Below are positions 34,788 to 44,306 of a DNA stretch of 64,000 bases, in pieces. The notes under the pieces were generated by a model. That model was not told the DNA's origin. It saw only the letters and a list, made by a program, of their open reading frames with translations, and did no database searches. This DNA comes from Actinopolyspora lacussalsi. Lineage in GTDB: Bacteria; Actinomycetota; Actinomycetes; Mycobacteriales; Pseudonocardiaceae. The DNA is taken from contig JAURUC010000001.1 of assembly GCA_030803735.1 (NCBI GenBank), positions 83,501 to 147,500 on the forward strand, given 5' to 3'. Position numbers and translations under genes: made by a program. How positions within the stretch are numbered: the first letter of the stretch is position 1; every line of letters begins with the position of its first letter.

Positions 34788-36224
34788 ATGTCCTTCCATT
34801 CCACCACCGGCACCTCGGGTGCCGGATCTCACGCCCGCCCACTGCGCACAGCCCACTTCGCCTCGGTGGCGGCGCTCGGCGGGTTTCTCTTCGGTTACGA
34901 CACCGCCGTGATCAACGGAGCCGTCACCTCGATTCGGGAAGCCTTCGGAGTCGGTTCGGTCGTCACCGGGCTGGCCGTCGCCATGGCTCTGATCGGGTCG
35001 GCCCTCGGTGCCTGGAACGCCGGAACGCTCGCCGACCGGTACGGCCGACTGGTCACGATGCGCACCGCCGCCGTGCTTTTCCTGCTGAGTGCGATCGGTT
35101 CCGCCCTGCCGTTCACCGTCTGGGACTTCACGTTCTGGCGGCTCGTCGGCGGCGTCGCGGTCGGTATGGCCTCGGTGATCGCACCGGCCTACATCGCCGA
35201 GATCGCCCCGGCCCGGCGCAGGGGACGGCTCGGCACCCTGCAACAACTGGCCATCGTGCTCGGCATCGCGATCTCCCAGGTGGTCAACTGGGCCATCGCG
35301 GGTGCGGCCGGGGGCGCCGCGGAGCCACTGCTGGGGCTCGACGCCTGGCAGTGGATGTTGGCGGTGGAGGCGGTTCCCGCGGTTCTCTACGGGGCGCTGG
35401 CGTTCACCATCCCGGAATCACCGCGCTACCTGGTCACACGGGGTCACTTCGACCGTGCTCGACAGGTCCTGGACACCACCGAGGAGGGCGACGTCGACGA
35501 ACGGCTCACCGAGATCCGGGATTCCGTGGTGAACGACCACCGGCCCCGGGTGCGGGATCTGCGTAGCGTGCGCTCCGGGCTGCTGCCGATCGTCTGGATC
35601 GGCATCGTCCTGTCCGTGTTACAGCAGTTCGGCGGGATCAACGTCATCTTCTACTACTCGTCGGCGCTGTGGCAGTCGGTCGGTATCGACGAGTCCAGCT
35701 CACTGCTGCTGAGCCTGTCCACCCAGATCTTCAACGTGCTGGGAACCGTCATCGCCCTGCTGCTGCTCGACAGGGTCGGAAGACGCCCGTTGCTGCTGAC
35801 CGGTTCGGTGGGCATGACGATCATGCTGGGGCTGGCGACGTTCGCCTTCAGCCACGCGAACACCGTGGACGGCGAACCGAACCTGGCCAACCCGTACGGG
35901 CCGATGGCGCTGGTCGCCGCGCACGTTTTCGTGTTCTTCTTCGCCATCTCGTGGGGTCCGGTCGTGTGGGTACTGCTGGGTGAGATGTTCCCGAACCGGT
36001 TCCGCGCCCCGGCGCTGGCGGTCGCCGCGGCCGCCCAGTGGTTGGCCAACTTCCTCGTCACCGCCACTTTCCCGCCGCTGTCCGACATCAGCCTGTCGAT
36101 GACCTACCTCGGGTACACCGCGTTCGCGGCCGTGTCGGTGTGGTTCGTGATCAAGTGGATACCCGAAACCAAGGGACGGACACTCGAGGACATGGATCGC
36201 ACCACCGTGTCGTCGCGGGCCTGA
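34788..36224 (+). CDS. Sugar porter, GlcP-like MFS permease
   Basis: 478 residues, 12 predicted membrane helices. Sugar-porter signatures are all present: GGFLFGYDTAVINGA in helix 1, DRYGRL and DRVGRRP loops, PAYIAEIAPARRRGRLG, PESPRYL after helix 6 and PETKGRTLEDMD at the end. It is close in pattern to the Streptomyces glucose/H+ symporter GlcP. Regulation by the divergent ROK protein is likely. Glucose is the best-guess substrate; xylose or other hexoses are possible. GGAG precedes the ATG. Confidence 0.88.
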   Translation: MSFHSTTGTSGAGSHARPLRTAHFASVAALGGFLFGYDTAVINGAVTSIREAFGVGSVVTGLAVAMALIGSALGAWNAGTLADRYGRLVTMRTAAVLFLLSAIGSALPFTVWDFTFWRLVGGVAVGMASVIAPAYIAEIAPARRRGRLGTLQQLAIVLGIAISQVVNWAIAGAAGGAAEPLLGLDAWQWMLAVEAVPAVLYGALAFTIPESPRYLVTRGHFDRARQVLDTTEEGDVDERLTEIRDSVVNDHRPRVRDLRSVRSGLLPIVWIGIVLSVLQQFGGINVIFYYSSALWQSVGIDESSSLLLSLSTQIFNVLGTVIALLLLDRVGRRPLLLTGSVGMTIMLGLATFAFSHANTVDGEPNLANPYGPMALVAAHVFVFFFAISWGPVVWVLLGEMFPNRFRAPALAVAAAAQWLANFLVTATFPPLSDISLSMTYLGYTAFAAVSVWFVIKWIPETKGRTLEDMDRTTVSSRA

Positions 36225-36289
36225 ACGACCGGGCCGACCGGCGGTCGGCGGAGTCGTCGGTCCGCCGGGGTCCTCCCGCCTCCGCCCCC

Positions 36290-36323
36290 GCGAGCGGCAC
36301 CCGATGTGGCGGGTGCCGCTCGC
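36290..36323 (+). terminator. Hairpin terminator after the sugar permease
   Basis: Perfect 14-bp arms (36290-36303 and 36310-36323) and a 6-nt loop ATGTGG, 65 nt after the permease stop and before rnpB. No T-run follows. Confidence 0.75.
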
Positions 36324-36405
36324 CCTCGCCACCACTCGCGAGCGAGGGCGGACGGGAGGTTCCGCCAATCGGACACCTGGGGCGAACGGGGCGAGCGACT
36401 CCTAC

Positions 36406-36411
36406 TAGAAT
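36406..36411 (+). promoter_or_regulatory. -10 box of rnpB
   Basis: TAGAAT, 9 nt before the first base of the P1 helix of RNase P RNA. No convincing -35 box is visible at 16-18 nt upstream. Confidence 0.5.
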
Positions 36412-36420
36412 GAGAACGTG

Positions 36421-36823
36421 GACGAGTCGACCGGGCGGCCGCGACGGGGTTCGGCCCCGTCGAGGAAAGTCCGGACTCCACAGGGCAGGGTGGTTGCTAA
36501 CGGCAACCAGGGGTGACCCTCGGGAAAGTGCCACAGAAAGTGAACCGCCCGGCCGTACCGTTCGGTCGGGTAAGGGTGAAAGGGTGGTGTAAGAGACCAC
36601 CAGCGTCCCCGGTGACGGGGACGGCTCGGTAAACCCCACCCGGAGCAAGGTCAAGAGGGCACCGTTGTCGGTGTCTGCGCGAGTGTTCGAGGGCGGCCCG
36701 TCCGAGACTCGCGGGTAGACCGCTGGAGCTCGTCGGTAACGGCGGGCCTAGATGGATGGTCGCCACGCGGGAACGCCTCGGGTGTTCTCCGCGTACAGGA
36801 TCCGGCTTACAGGTCGACTCGTC
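36421..36823 (+). ncRNA. rnpB: RNase P RNA (type A)
   Basis: The catalytic RNA that matures tRNA 5' ends. The ends are set by helix P1: GACGAGTCGACC (36421-36432) pairs perfectly with GGTCGACTCGTC (36812-36823). Conserved blocks are GAGGAAAGTCCGGACTCC, CACAGAAAGTGA, GGTAAACCCC, and near the 3' end CTAGATGGATG and ATCCGGCTTACAG. The length of about 403 nt is usual for actinobacteria. Confidence 0.97.
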
Positions 36824-37196
36824 CGCTTTCCCCGGGCGGTGTTCCCGCACCGCCCCCTCCCCCTGGCAGTGTTTCTTCCGGGCCGAACGCCCGTTGCTTG
36901 GTATTCCGCCGGTGCTTCCGGTGCTCCGGCGAAGAGTCCTTACACCGATCTCGATCGCGGTCCGATCACTCGTTGGTTCCAACGCGCCGGTTTTACGGGA
37001 TGAGGAGCCGAGGTGGCGTGGTAACCAGTCGATGTCGAGCCACCCGGAGCGAGAGCAGGCGAAACGTTTAGTCGATCCGCCTTCGCGAAGGGTGGATCGA
37101 CGACGTACCGCTGCCGCTTGCCGCCGTCTCCCGTAGGGGGCGGCGACCAACCCGGGCAGCGGAATCCAGTCCCGCCCGTGAAATTGGGAGATCGGC
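36824..37196. other. Intergenic region after rnpB
   Basis: No gene is supported in this 373-bp stretch; open frames on both strands lack family features. It contains a nested inverted repeat at 37071-37101: GTCGATCC/GGATCGAC around the palindrome CCTTCGCGAAGG. Confidence 0.45.
37071..37101. repeat. Nested inverted repeat before the methyltransferase gene
   Basis: The outer arms GTCGATCC (37071-37078) and GGATCGAC (37094-37101) enclose CCTTCGCGAAGG, itself a 12-bp palindrome. It could be a hairpin terminator or an operator for the gene starting about 95 bp later. Confidence 0.45.
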
Positions 37197-37985
37197 TTGG
37201 CAGCAGGGTATGTCTTCGCCTCGGACGACCGGCTCACCGCGGCCCATCTCGGTGCCTTGGACAGGGCCTTCGACCACATCAGCGTCCGACGGTTGCTCGA
37301 CTGCGGTGTACGGGAGGGCTGGCGGTGTCTCGACGTGGGAGCCGGGAGCGGTTCGCTGGCCGTGTGGTTGGCGGGCAGGGTCGGTCGGCGCGGCGAAGTC
37401 GTCGCCACCGATGTGGATCTCCGTGGGTTGCGGCACGTGTCCGCGAGGAACCTGCGAGTCGTCGAGCACGACCTCACCGTGGACCGACTCGCCGAGGGCG
37501 GTTACGACCTGGTGCACGGCAGGTTGCTGCTGATCCTGCTCGAAGGACGACGCGAACTCCTGCGGCACCTCGCGGGAGCGCTCAAGCCCGGTGGGGTTCT
37601 GCTGCTCGAGGACTTCGACGTCGAGGGCGCGGGAGCCGTTTGCGCTCCCACCGAGGTGGACGCTGAGGTCTTCGACCGCGTGTTGTGGTCCTATCTGGAC
37701 GCCATGTCCGCCGTGGGGGTCGACATACACTGGGGACGACACCTCTACGGCGAGCTGTGTCGGACGGAACTACGCCGGATCGATTCCACGGCGACCGCCG
37801 AGGTGTGGCGGGGTGGTTCGCCCGGATGTGAGCTGATCCGGGCCAATTTCACCCAGCTCCGGAACCGCGTGCTCGCCGACGAGCGGGTCGACCTCGCCGA
37901 TTGGCGACACGCCATGCGACTGCTGACGGACCGGCGTTTCGCGATGCGCGGGTTTCTGCTCGTCGGTAATTCCGGGATTCGGTGA
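37197..37985 (+). CDS. Class I SAM-dependent methyltransferase
   Basis: 262 residues. Motif I is CLDVGAGSGSLAVWLA (about 44-59), the acidic strand-2 residue is in VVATDVD, and motif IV is in YDLVHGRLLL. The C-terminal half (AEVFDRVLWSYLDAM...) fits small-molecule methyltransferases of the UbiE/Methyltransf_25 kind. The substrate cannot be told. The start is TTG at 37197 with GGGAG upstream. The gene stands alone between rnpB and the secretion-like cluster. Confidence 0.8.
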   Translation: MAAGYVFASDDRLTAAHLGALDRAFDHISVRRLLDCGVREGWRCLDVGAGSGSLAVWLAGRVGRRGEVVATDVDLRGLRHVSARNLRVVEHDLTVDRLAEGGYDLVHGRLLLILLEGRRELLRHLAGALKPGGVLLLEDFDVEGAGAVCAPTEVDAEVFDRVLWSYLDAMSAVGVDIHWGRHLYGELCRTELRRIDSTATAEVWRGGSPGCELIRANFTQLRNRVLADERVDLADWRHAMRLLTDRRFAMRGFLLVGNSGIR

Positions 37986-38424
37986 ATCGTGCTCGTTCTC
38001 CGCCGCTGTCAATCGAGCGGGGACCACGTGCGACGATGATCGACACTGGCTTCACGGAAGTGTGATGTGAGATCCGGCATCATCGGTGTGAGCGCCGAGT
38101 GATCACCGGGGCCGTTGTCGGAGTTCCGCCAGTCACGAAAGGATGGTCCTCGGTTGGCCACTGTCGAACCTTCCACTCGGGACGGAACACGGCTCGGCGT
38201 GGACGAACGGGTGAATCCCCGCCGGATCGTGCGACACGAAATTGCGCCGTACGAGTGGTTTTCAGGGTCGGCGGGCATGCTGTAAGAGTGACACGTTCGA
38301 CGCCACACCCGGTGGGCGCTACCACTACTTCCGGGACACGTGCCATGTTCTACTCGATACCGCGTGCCGGGCATCCCCCGGTTTGTCGAAAAAAGCCGAC
38401 AACCGCTCGTACACAGAGGTAACA
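37986..38424. other. Intergenic region before the type IV secretion-like cluster
   Basis: 439 bp with no supported gene. It must contain the promoter of the seven-gene cluster. A small inverted repeat TTGTCG (38383-38388)/CGACAA (38397-38402) lies about 25 bp before the first start. No direct repeats or integrase attachment site were recognised by eye. Confidence 0.45.
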
Positions 38425-38745
38425 ATGACCGCCGTGCCACTAGCAGCCCTGGACCCGATCGCAGTGTTCGTCATGACGAGGTCGCCGGTCACGGTGCTCG
38501 CCCAGACGGATCTGAACACCGACGGCATCCGGGCATGGATTCTCAACAATCTGCTCCCGCTGCTGCTGTTGACCGTGGCACTGCTGCTGCTGTGGCTGGG
38601 TGGCGGCAAGGGCGACAACGCGGGTGTGATGCGCCGCGTCGGCGGCGTCTTCGTCGCACTGGCGATCATCGGACTCGCGGTCAGCGGTACCGGTGTGGAC
38701 ATCGGAACCTTCATAGCCGGCCTGTTCAGCACCAGCGGTGGGTAA
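38425..38745 (+). CDS. Small two-helix membrane protein, VirB2/TcpD-like position
   Basis: 106 residues. A 35-residue lead is followed by helix 1 (AWILNNLLPLLLLTVALLLL), a short charged loop (KGDNAGVMRR) and helix 2 (VFVALAIIGLAVSG). Size and topology resemble VirB2/TrbC pilins or TcpD, but there is no family motif I can name. AGAGG 6 nt before the ATG at 38425 supports the start. It opens the gene string that leads to a VirB4-like ATPase, so it is probably a subunit of the same machine. Confidence 0.65.
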   Translation: MTAVPLAALDPIAVFVMTRSPVTVLAQTDLNTDGIRAWILNNLLPLLLLTVALLLLWLGGGKGDNAGVMRRVGGVFVALAIIGLAVSGTGVDIGTFIAGLFSTSGG

Positions 38746-38783
38746 CGACCGAGAGCTCGGTCCGATGGGCAGGTGGCAAGGAT

Positions 38784-39374
38784 ATGCAGGTACGTACCGA
38801 CGACGACATCTACCGGGTGGATGCCGTTTGGCTGGGCCCTCCGAAAGCGACCTTCCCGTGGCGTGCCCGCTACGTCGCCTGGGGCGTGGGGATCCTGGTC
38901 TTTCTGCTGGTGCTCGCCGCGGAACGTCGGATGAACATCGGCTTCGGTTTCTTCTCCACGGCGTGGGCCGTGGTCATCACGATCGCGCTGACTCGGCTGA
39001 TCTGCTCCCGAATCAGTCACGAACGACCGCTGAGCGCCGTGATGGTGATGTGGTTGCGTGAACTGACTGCGCCGCGCCGTTCCCTGAAGGGCAGGGGAGG
39101 AGCCGCGAGCGCCGCAGCCGTGCGGGTCAGTCCACAACGTCCTCGCCCCGCGCGGTCCAAACAGTCCGGACGTGGGAAACGAGCCGCCCGCCGGAACCGG
39201 GCCTCCGCCGGGTCCGCGCCCGCCCGACCCGTTCGGCAGGGCGAGGCCCCCCGGTCCGGGCGCGAGGTCCGGCCGCCGCGTGATCGGTCCGGTTCCGCCG
39301 GACGAGCCAGTGCCCCCAACAGTCGTGTGCGTAGCAAGGAGGTTCGCGGTGTTCGGTCGCGGGCGAGGTCGTGA
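38784..39374 (+). CDS. PrgI/VirB3-like membrane protein
   Basis: 196 residues. Two helices near the N-terminus (YVAWGVGILVFLLVLAA and FFSTAWAVVITIALTRLI) are followed by a strongly basic, low-complexity tail from about residue 95. Short two-helix proteins directly ahead of VirB4 ATPases are typically VirB3/PrgI/TcpE. The tail is predicted cytoplasmic and may contact the ATPase or nucleic acid. The gene ends 26 nt inside the next one, indicating coupled translation. Confidence 0.65.
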   Translation: MQVRTDDDIYRVDAVWLGPPKATFPWRARYVAWGVGILVFLLVLAAERRMNIGFGFFSTAWAVVITIALTRLICSRISHERPLSAVMVMWLRELTAPRRSLKGRGGAASAAAVRVSPQRPRPARSKQSGRGKRAARRNRASAGSAPARPVRQGEAPRSGREVRPPRDRSGSAGRASAPNSRVRSKEVRGVRSRARS

Positions 39375-42279
39375 GAACGATTCCAAGCGGGCCTCGGGAC
39401 AGCAGTACCGTGCCGCGCCGCAGAAGGCGTCGAAGACCGGACGGCGGGGCAAGGGCAAGGACCGCAAACCTTCCGGGGAACAGTCCCTGCCCAGCTACAC
39501 GCCGTCGATAGCGGCCCGCTCCATCGACGGTCACCTGCTGCGTACCGGCCAGGACGTGTTCGCCTGGTACCGGCTCTCCCCGCAGCGCTGGTCGTTCAGG
39601 TCCGATTCGCAGCGGCAGGACCTCATCGCCGCCATCGCCGGGCAGTACGCCGAGTTGCAGGGACGTTGGCTGCACCTGCGCGTGACGAACCGGCCCTATC
39701 CGATCCGGATGTGGGCCGAGGCGCACGTACGTAACGCGCACAACCCGATGCCCGATGTAGCGGGTGCGTTGAGCTTCGACGACTACATGGTCGGGGAACA
39801 GCAGCAGCTCATGGGACGCTCGATGGCCGAGAAGGAGGTCTACCTGGGGGTGCAGGTCCAGACCCGCAACGTGGTCGACCGCGCGGTCGAGCGAGCCGCG
39901 CCGTTGCTGCGTCGAGTGTTCCCGGAGGCCGTCGACGCCGAACTGGTCGCCCTGGACAGCGAGATCGAACACCTGGATCAGGTGATCGGCTCGGCGGGGC
40001 TGGACGGCAGACCGGTCACCGCCGAGGAAGTCTCCTGGTTGATGCACCGCTCGTGCTCGCTCGGGCTGCCGGCCCCGCGCAACCTGCCCGCGACTCCGAG
40101 CAGCGACTGGCAACCCGAGGACCTGGCCTCCTTCACCGACGCCGCCGACATGCACCAGGAGCCCTACGCCCCCACGGTCACCGTCCGGGGGCGCACCGGC
40201 TCCAACGCCGGTGTGAGCAGACAGGTGGCGGTGCTGACCCTCGGCCAGACGCACGGACTGCAGATCCCCGAAGTGGACGATCCCTGGCTGCAGCACTCCG
40301 ACCGGCTGCCCGCTCCGGTCGAGTGGTCCGCCCGCATCTACGTCCGTCGACCGGAGGACGTCGGTGGGGAGCTGCAGCGCCAGATGAACAAGGTGCGCTC
40401 CCAAGTGCGCCACTACACCGAGGAACACGGCCTGGAACCGCCCACCTCGCTCTCCCGGCAGGCGGGCAGGGTGCTGGAGATCGACGACGAGATGACCTCC
40501 GGCTTCACCGCGTTGGCCACCCGGGTGCGTTCCTGGTGGCGCATGTCGGTTTCCGGGCCGACCGAGCGTGACGCGCTGCGGCTCGCCCAGCAGTTGCTCG
40601 ATCTCTACAAACCCAAGGTGGCGATTGAGCACCCCGAGGCCCAGTACGCCATGGCGCGGGAGTTCATCCCCGGTGAGCCGCTCGCCTCGGGGGCCTACAT
40701 GCGTCGCGGCTCCGTGGTGTGGGCCGCCTCCTCGGTGCCGCAGGCCACCGCCGAGGTGGGGGACCGCAGGGGAGTGCTGCTGGGCGAGACCTGCACCGCC
40801 ACGCGGCGCCCGGTGGCCTGGGACCCGTGGATGGCGCAGGAGGTGCGCGACGCCTCCGGGCTGACCGCCATGGTCGCCGGTCTCGGCGGCGGCAAGTCCT
40901 TCCTCGGCGGCGGTTTGGTGTACAAGACGCTGCGTGCCGGGGCGTACTGGACGTTGCTGGACCCGTCCGGTCCGCTGGCCGAGCTGTGCGAACTGCCCGA
41001 ACTGCGGCCCTACGCGCGTCCGATCAACCTGCTCAACGCGCAACCGGGCATCCTCAATCCGTACCGGGTCGTCGCCGAGCCCGAGCTGGAGCACTTCGTG
41101 GACGAGGAGGACCCGGAGCGCAGCTGGCGGCGGGAACGCGCGCTGGCCGCGGCCACCAGACGCCGACTGGTGCTCGACGTGCTCACCGGCCTGCTGCCCT
41201 ACGACGTCGCCCGGATGCCGCAGACCCGCATCGTGCTGCTGCGCGCGGTCCGGGCCGTCGGCGGTAGGCCCGACGCGCACCCAGGTATGGTGTTCGAGGC
41301 GCTGCGCAGGGATGCCAGTGAGCACCACGAGCACGCCGTGGTGGTCGCGGACTTCCTCGACGAGGTCCGCGAACGCATGTCGTTGCTGATCCCGGAAGCC
41401 GACGCCGATCCCTACTCGCAGCGCAGGGAGGACCGGCTGACCGTGCTCACCATGGCCGGGTTGACCCTTCCCAAGGACGGCGTCGGCCGCGAGCACTGGA
41501 CCGACAGCGAGGCCCTGGGGGTCCAACTGCTCAACCTGGCCGCGTGGCTGACCCAACGCACCGTCTACGAGCGTCCGAAGGAGGAACGCAAGGGAGTCTG
41601 GATCGACGAGGCGTTCTTCCTGTCCGAGGTTCCCACCGGACGGGTGCTGATGAACCGCTTCGCCCGTGACTCCCGGAAGTGGAACGTGCGTGTGCTGCTG
41701 TCCAGCCAGATCCCCGACGACTTCCTGCGCATCCAGGGTTTCGTGTCGCTGTTGGACTCGGTGTTCATCGGCAGGCTCGACGACGAGCAGGCCCAGTCCG
41801 ACGCGCTGCGACTGCTGAAGGTTCCGGTCGACGCGGGTTACGAACAGGTCGTCTCCGCGCTGGGGCGCCGCCCCGGACCGTCGCGCAACAGCACCGAACG
41901 GGACCGTTCGCCGCGGCAGTTCATCTTCGGTGACGGCGACGGCGGCGTGGAACGCATCAGGATCGACTTCAGCGGTCCGCACCTGCAGCACCTGCGCGAC
42001 TCGCTGGACACCACGCCGGTGGCGGAGGAGTCCGAGGAGAACACCTCGGGTGGCAACGATGCGCTGACGCCGAACTCCGACTCGATCGCCGAGATCGGCG
42101 GTGCCGACTCCGAGGAAGAACCGGTCTCGGAGGAGAGCGAGGAGCTGCTGGAGGACTTCGCCGAGTGGGAGCTCACCGCTGCCGGGGTGGGGCGCGACGA
42201 CCATCAGACCGAGTCCGACGAGGAGCCCGGGAGCAGTAACGGTTACCGGGGCGGGGACCGAGCACGAGGTGTTACCTGA
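39349..42279 (+). CDS. VirB4-type secretion ATPase
   Basis: 976 residues. The N-terminal half is a VirB4-like non-ATPase domain with many Arg/Trp (WRMSVSG, VYLGVQVQTRN). Walker A is GLGGGKS at 511-517; Walker B is VWIDEAF with Asp753-Glu754, followed by an SSQIPDDF segment typical of VirB4. The last 100 residues are highly acidic. AAGGAGG 6 nt before the GTG at 39349 sets the start; the open frame from 39172 is too long. Sometimes annotated as a type VI secretion or SCO6880-family protein, but the fold is T4SS ATPase. It should power substrate or pilin movement across the membrane. Confidence 0.85.
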   Translation: MFGRGRGRENDSKRASGQQYRAAPQKASKTGRRGKGKDRKPSGEQSLPSYTPSIAARSIDGHLLRTGQDVFAWYRLSPQRWSFRSDSQRQDLIAAIAGQYAELQGRWLHLRVTNRPYPIRMWAEAHVRNAHNPMPDVAGALSFDDYMVGEQQQLMGRSMAEKEVYLGVQVQTRNVVDRAVERAAPLLRRVFPEAVDAELVALDSEIEHLDQVIGSAGLDGRPVTAEEVSWLMHRSCSLGLPAPRNLPATPSSDWQPEDLASFTDAADMHQEPYAPTVTVRGRTGSNAGVSRQVAVLTLGQTHGLQIPEVDDPWLQHSDRLPAPVEWSARIYVRRPEDVGGELQRQMNKVRSQVRHYTEEHGLEPPTSLSRQAGRVLEIDDEMTSGFTALATRVRSWWRMSVSGPTERDALRLAQQLLDLYKPKVAIEHPEAQYAMAREFIPGEPLASGAYMRRGSVVWAASSVPQATAEVGDRRGVLLGETCTATRRPVAWDPWMAQEVRDASGLTAMVAGLGGGKSFLGGGLVYKTLRAGAYWTLLDPSGPLAELCELPELRPYARPINLLNAQPGILNPYRVVAEPELEHFVDEEDPERSWRRERALAAATRRRLVLDVLTGLLPYDVARMPQTRIVLLRAVRAVGGRPDAHPGMVFEALRRDASEHHEHAVVVADFLDEVRERMSLLIPEADADPYSQRREDRLTVLTMAGLTLPKDGVGREHWTDSEALGVQLLNLAAWLTQRTVYERPKEERKGVWIDEAFFLSEVPTGRVLMNRFARDSRKWNVRVLLSSQIPDDFLRIQGFVSLLDSVFIGRLDDEQAQSDALRLLKVPVDAGYEQVVSALGRRPGPSRNSTERDRSPRQFIFGDGDGGVERIRIDFSGPHLQHLRDSLDTTPVAEESEENTSGGNDALTPNSDSIAEIGGADSEEEPVSEESEELLEDFAEWELTAAGVGRDDHQTESDEEPGSSNGYRGGDRARGVT

Positions 42280-42281
42280 TC

Positions 42282-44279
42282 GTGTGGTTGCTGTTGATCC
42301 TGGCGGTGGCGACCACGGCGGTGGTCGCCGGACTCCGACGTGCGGGACGCGGTTCCGGTCGCTTCCCGGTTCCCCGCCGTGGCCGTCGCGGTGCGTTGAC
42401 GATCGTGATCGCGCTGCTGGGACTGCAGGCCCTGGCCGGCGCTCCCGCCCACGCGCAGCCGTTGGACTGCACCGAACCCCCGACACCGGGACGTCCCGGC
42501 ACCGGCATGGTCGGCGCGCTGGACCCGGCGCCCATCGGCGTGGGACAGAGTGGCAGCGCCTACGACAAGTACGGCTACGCCGGGCAGGTCTGGCACACCT
42601 ACGACCTCGGTTGCGGGCCGCAGGGGGTCAGCAACCCCAACGCGATGGTCGACACCTGGATCGGCAACCAGCTGTTCAACGTCGCCAAGAACCTGGTGGG
42701 CGTGACCAACGCGCTGCACTACTCGCTGCTGTCCGGCGATCTCATGGAACCGCTGGACGACATGATCGCCGAGGCCACCGTGGCGCTGTACGACAGCGTG
42801 TTCACCCCCTGGTTCGGGGTGGTCGCGGTGATACTCGCCGTGCTGCTGTTCCGCTACATCTGGCGGGGTGACCTCGCCAGCATCGGAAAGCGGACAACCT
42901 GGGCGCTCGCGGGACTGTGGCTTGCCAGCGCGACCTATCTGACCCCGCTGGTCTACACCCAGGCGCTGGACGACGTCGTGATCACCGGCACCTCCGCTGT
43001 GCAGGGCGGCTTTCTGCGCGAGGTCGGCGTCGACGAGCGGGACGGTCTGCCCACCCTGCTGCACGACCAGGTGGTCTACCGAGGATGGTTACGCGGCGAG
43101 TTCGGTGATCCCGACTCGGCCAAGGCCGAGGAACTGGGCATGGAGCTGCTCGACGCGCAGGCCTGGACCAAACGGGAGGTGCTGTCCGGCGCCGCCGACG
43201 GTTCCGCGCAGGAGAAGCAGCAGCAGTTCGAGGACGTCGCCTCCCGGATGGGCGGGGCCTACGGCTACCTCCAGGGCGTGGACGGCAGCAGGATCGGTGC
43301 GGGCATGCTGAGCCTGCTCCAGGCGCTCGCCTACACCACGTTCCAACTACTGGCCAAGGCCGCCATCCTGCTGGCCCAGTTGCTGCTGCGCGTGCTGATC
43401 CTGACGGGGCCGCTCATCGGTCTCATCGCGATACTGCACCACGACGTGTTGCGCGGTGTCGGCCGTATCGCGGGTTCCGCGCTGCTCAACGTGGTGGTCA
43501 TCTCGGCGATGGCGGGTGTGCACACCGTGGTGCTGAACCTGATCTTCGCTCCCCAGAGCGGATTCGCCCTGCTGACCCAGATAGCCCTGGCCGGGCTGCT
43601 GACCCTCATCTTCCTGATGATCGGCAAACCGATCCGTCGGATGGGGCAGATGGTCCAGCTCTCGGCCGGTTTCGCGGGCGGGGCGTTGCCCAGTCCTCCC
43701 TCGTTGTTCTCCCGATCGCGCGGGGGGCGCTCCGACGGGCAGCAGAGTGGCGCGCAGGACGACTTCTGGGACCGGGTGCGTGCCTCCGGGGGTGAGGAGG
43801 ACTCCTCCCCGTCGGGCGGCAGCCGCTCCGGACGCGGTCGTCCCGAGTCCGTGGAGCCTCCGGTGACGGCGACCTCCGAACGCATGGATCGACCCGCCTC
43901 GCGGCGCGACGGCGGTCAGGAGGGTGCCGTGCCCGGGGCGGCGATCCCGGCCGCACGCGCGGGTGGCACTTCGGCCGAGGACAACTCCGGTGGTGGACAG
44001 CAGCGCCCGGGGGCGACGCAACGGGCGACGGGAGCGCTACCCGCTGCCGGGGCCGGTGGCGAGAGCAGCCGCATGGTGGACACCTCTCCGATCAGCGACG
44101 GATCGTGGAACGAACGTGACCAGGATCCGGTGGTGGTTCCCTCACGGGTCGGCGGCAGCGGTTCGGTGCGGAGCATGTCGACGGACACGGATCGGCGGCC
44201 CGACAACGAGTTCGTCCGGGGGCGACCGGTCAATGTGGTCTATCGCCCCTCGCGTGGGTTGGAGGTCTCCGATGAGTGA
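42282..44279 (+). CDS. Polytopic membrane channel protein, VirB6/TcpH-like
   Basis: 665 residues. A first helix at the N-terminus and a second signal-like helix ending ALAGAPAHAQ precede an outside segment. The helices at about 175-200, 205-225 and 345-460 (LLLRVLILTGPLIGLIAILHH, VVVISAMAGVHTVVLNLIF, IALAGLLTLIFLMIG) form the VirB6-like core. The last 200 residues are Ser/Gly/Arg-rich and disordered. It starts GTG 2 nt after the VirB4 stop. No enzyme motif. Expected role is the inner-membrane channel. Confidence 0.7.
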   Translation: MWLLLILAVATTAVVAGLRRAGRGSGRFPVPRRGRRGALTIVIALLGLQALAGAPAHAQPLDCTEPPTPGRPGTGMVGALDPAPIGVGQSGSAYDKYGYAGQVWHTYDLGCGPQGVSNPNAMVDTWIGNQLFNVAKNLVGVTNALHYSLLSGDLMEPLDDMIAEATVALYDSVFTPWFGVVAVILAVLLFRYIWRGDLASIGKRTTWALAGLWLASATYLTPLVYTQALDDVVITGTSAVQGGFLREVGVDERDGLPTLLHDQVVYRGWLRGEFGDPDSAKAEELGMELLDAQAWTKREVLSGAADGSAQEKQQQFEDVASRMGGAYGYLQGVDGSRIGAGMLSLLQALAYTTFQLLAKAAILLAQLLLRVLILTGPLIGLIAILHHDVLRGVGRIAGSALLNVVVISAMAGVHTVVLNLIFAPQSGFALLTQIALAGLLTLIFLMIGKPIRRMGQMVQLSAGFAGGALPSPPSLFSRSRGGRSDGQQSGAQDDFWDRVRASGGEEDSSPSGGSRSGRGRPESVEPPVTATSERMDRPASRRDGGQEGAVPGAAIPAARAGGTSAEDNSGGGQQRPGATQRATGALPAAGAGGESSRMVDTSPISDGSWNERDQDPVVVPSRVGGSGSVRSMSTDTDRRPDNEFVRGRPVNVVYRPSRGLEVSDE

Positions 44280-44306
44280 CGCATCGTTTCGAGAGGGTCG
44301 ATCCTG

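Noticed and set aside
36497..37477. 326-residue minus-strand frame crossing rnpB
   Set aside because: It runs through the RNase P RNA and the methyltransferase start; not a plausible gene.
39127..42486. 1119-residue open frame on the minus strand
   Set aside because: It is the antisense shadow of the VirB4-like gene; no family features, biased His/Gly/Arg composition.
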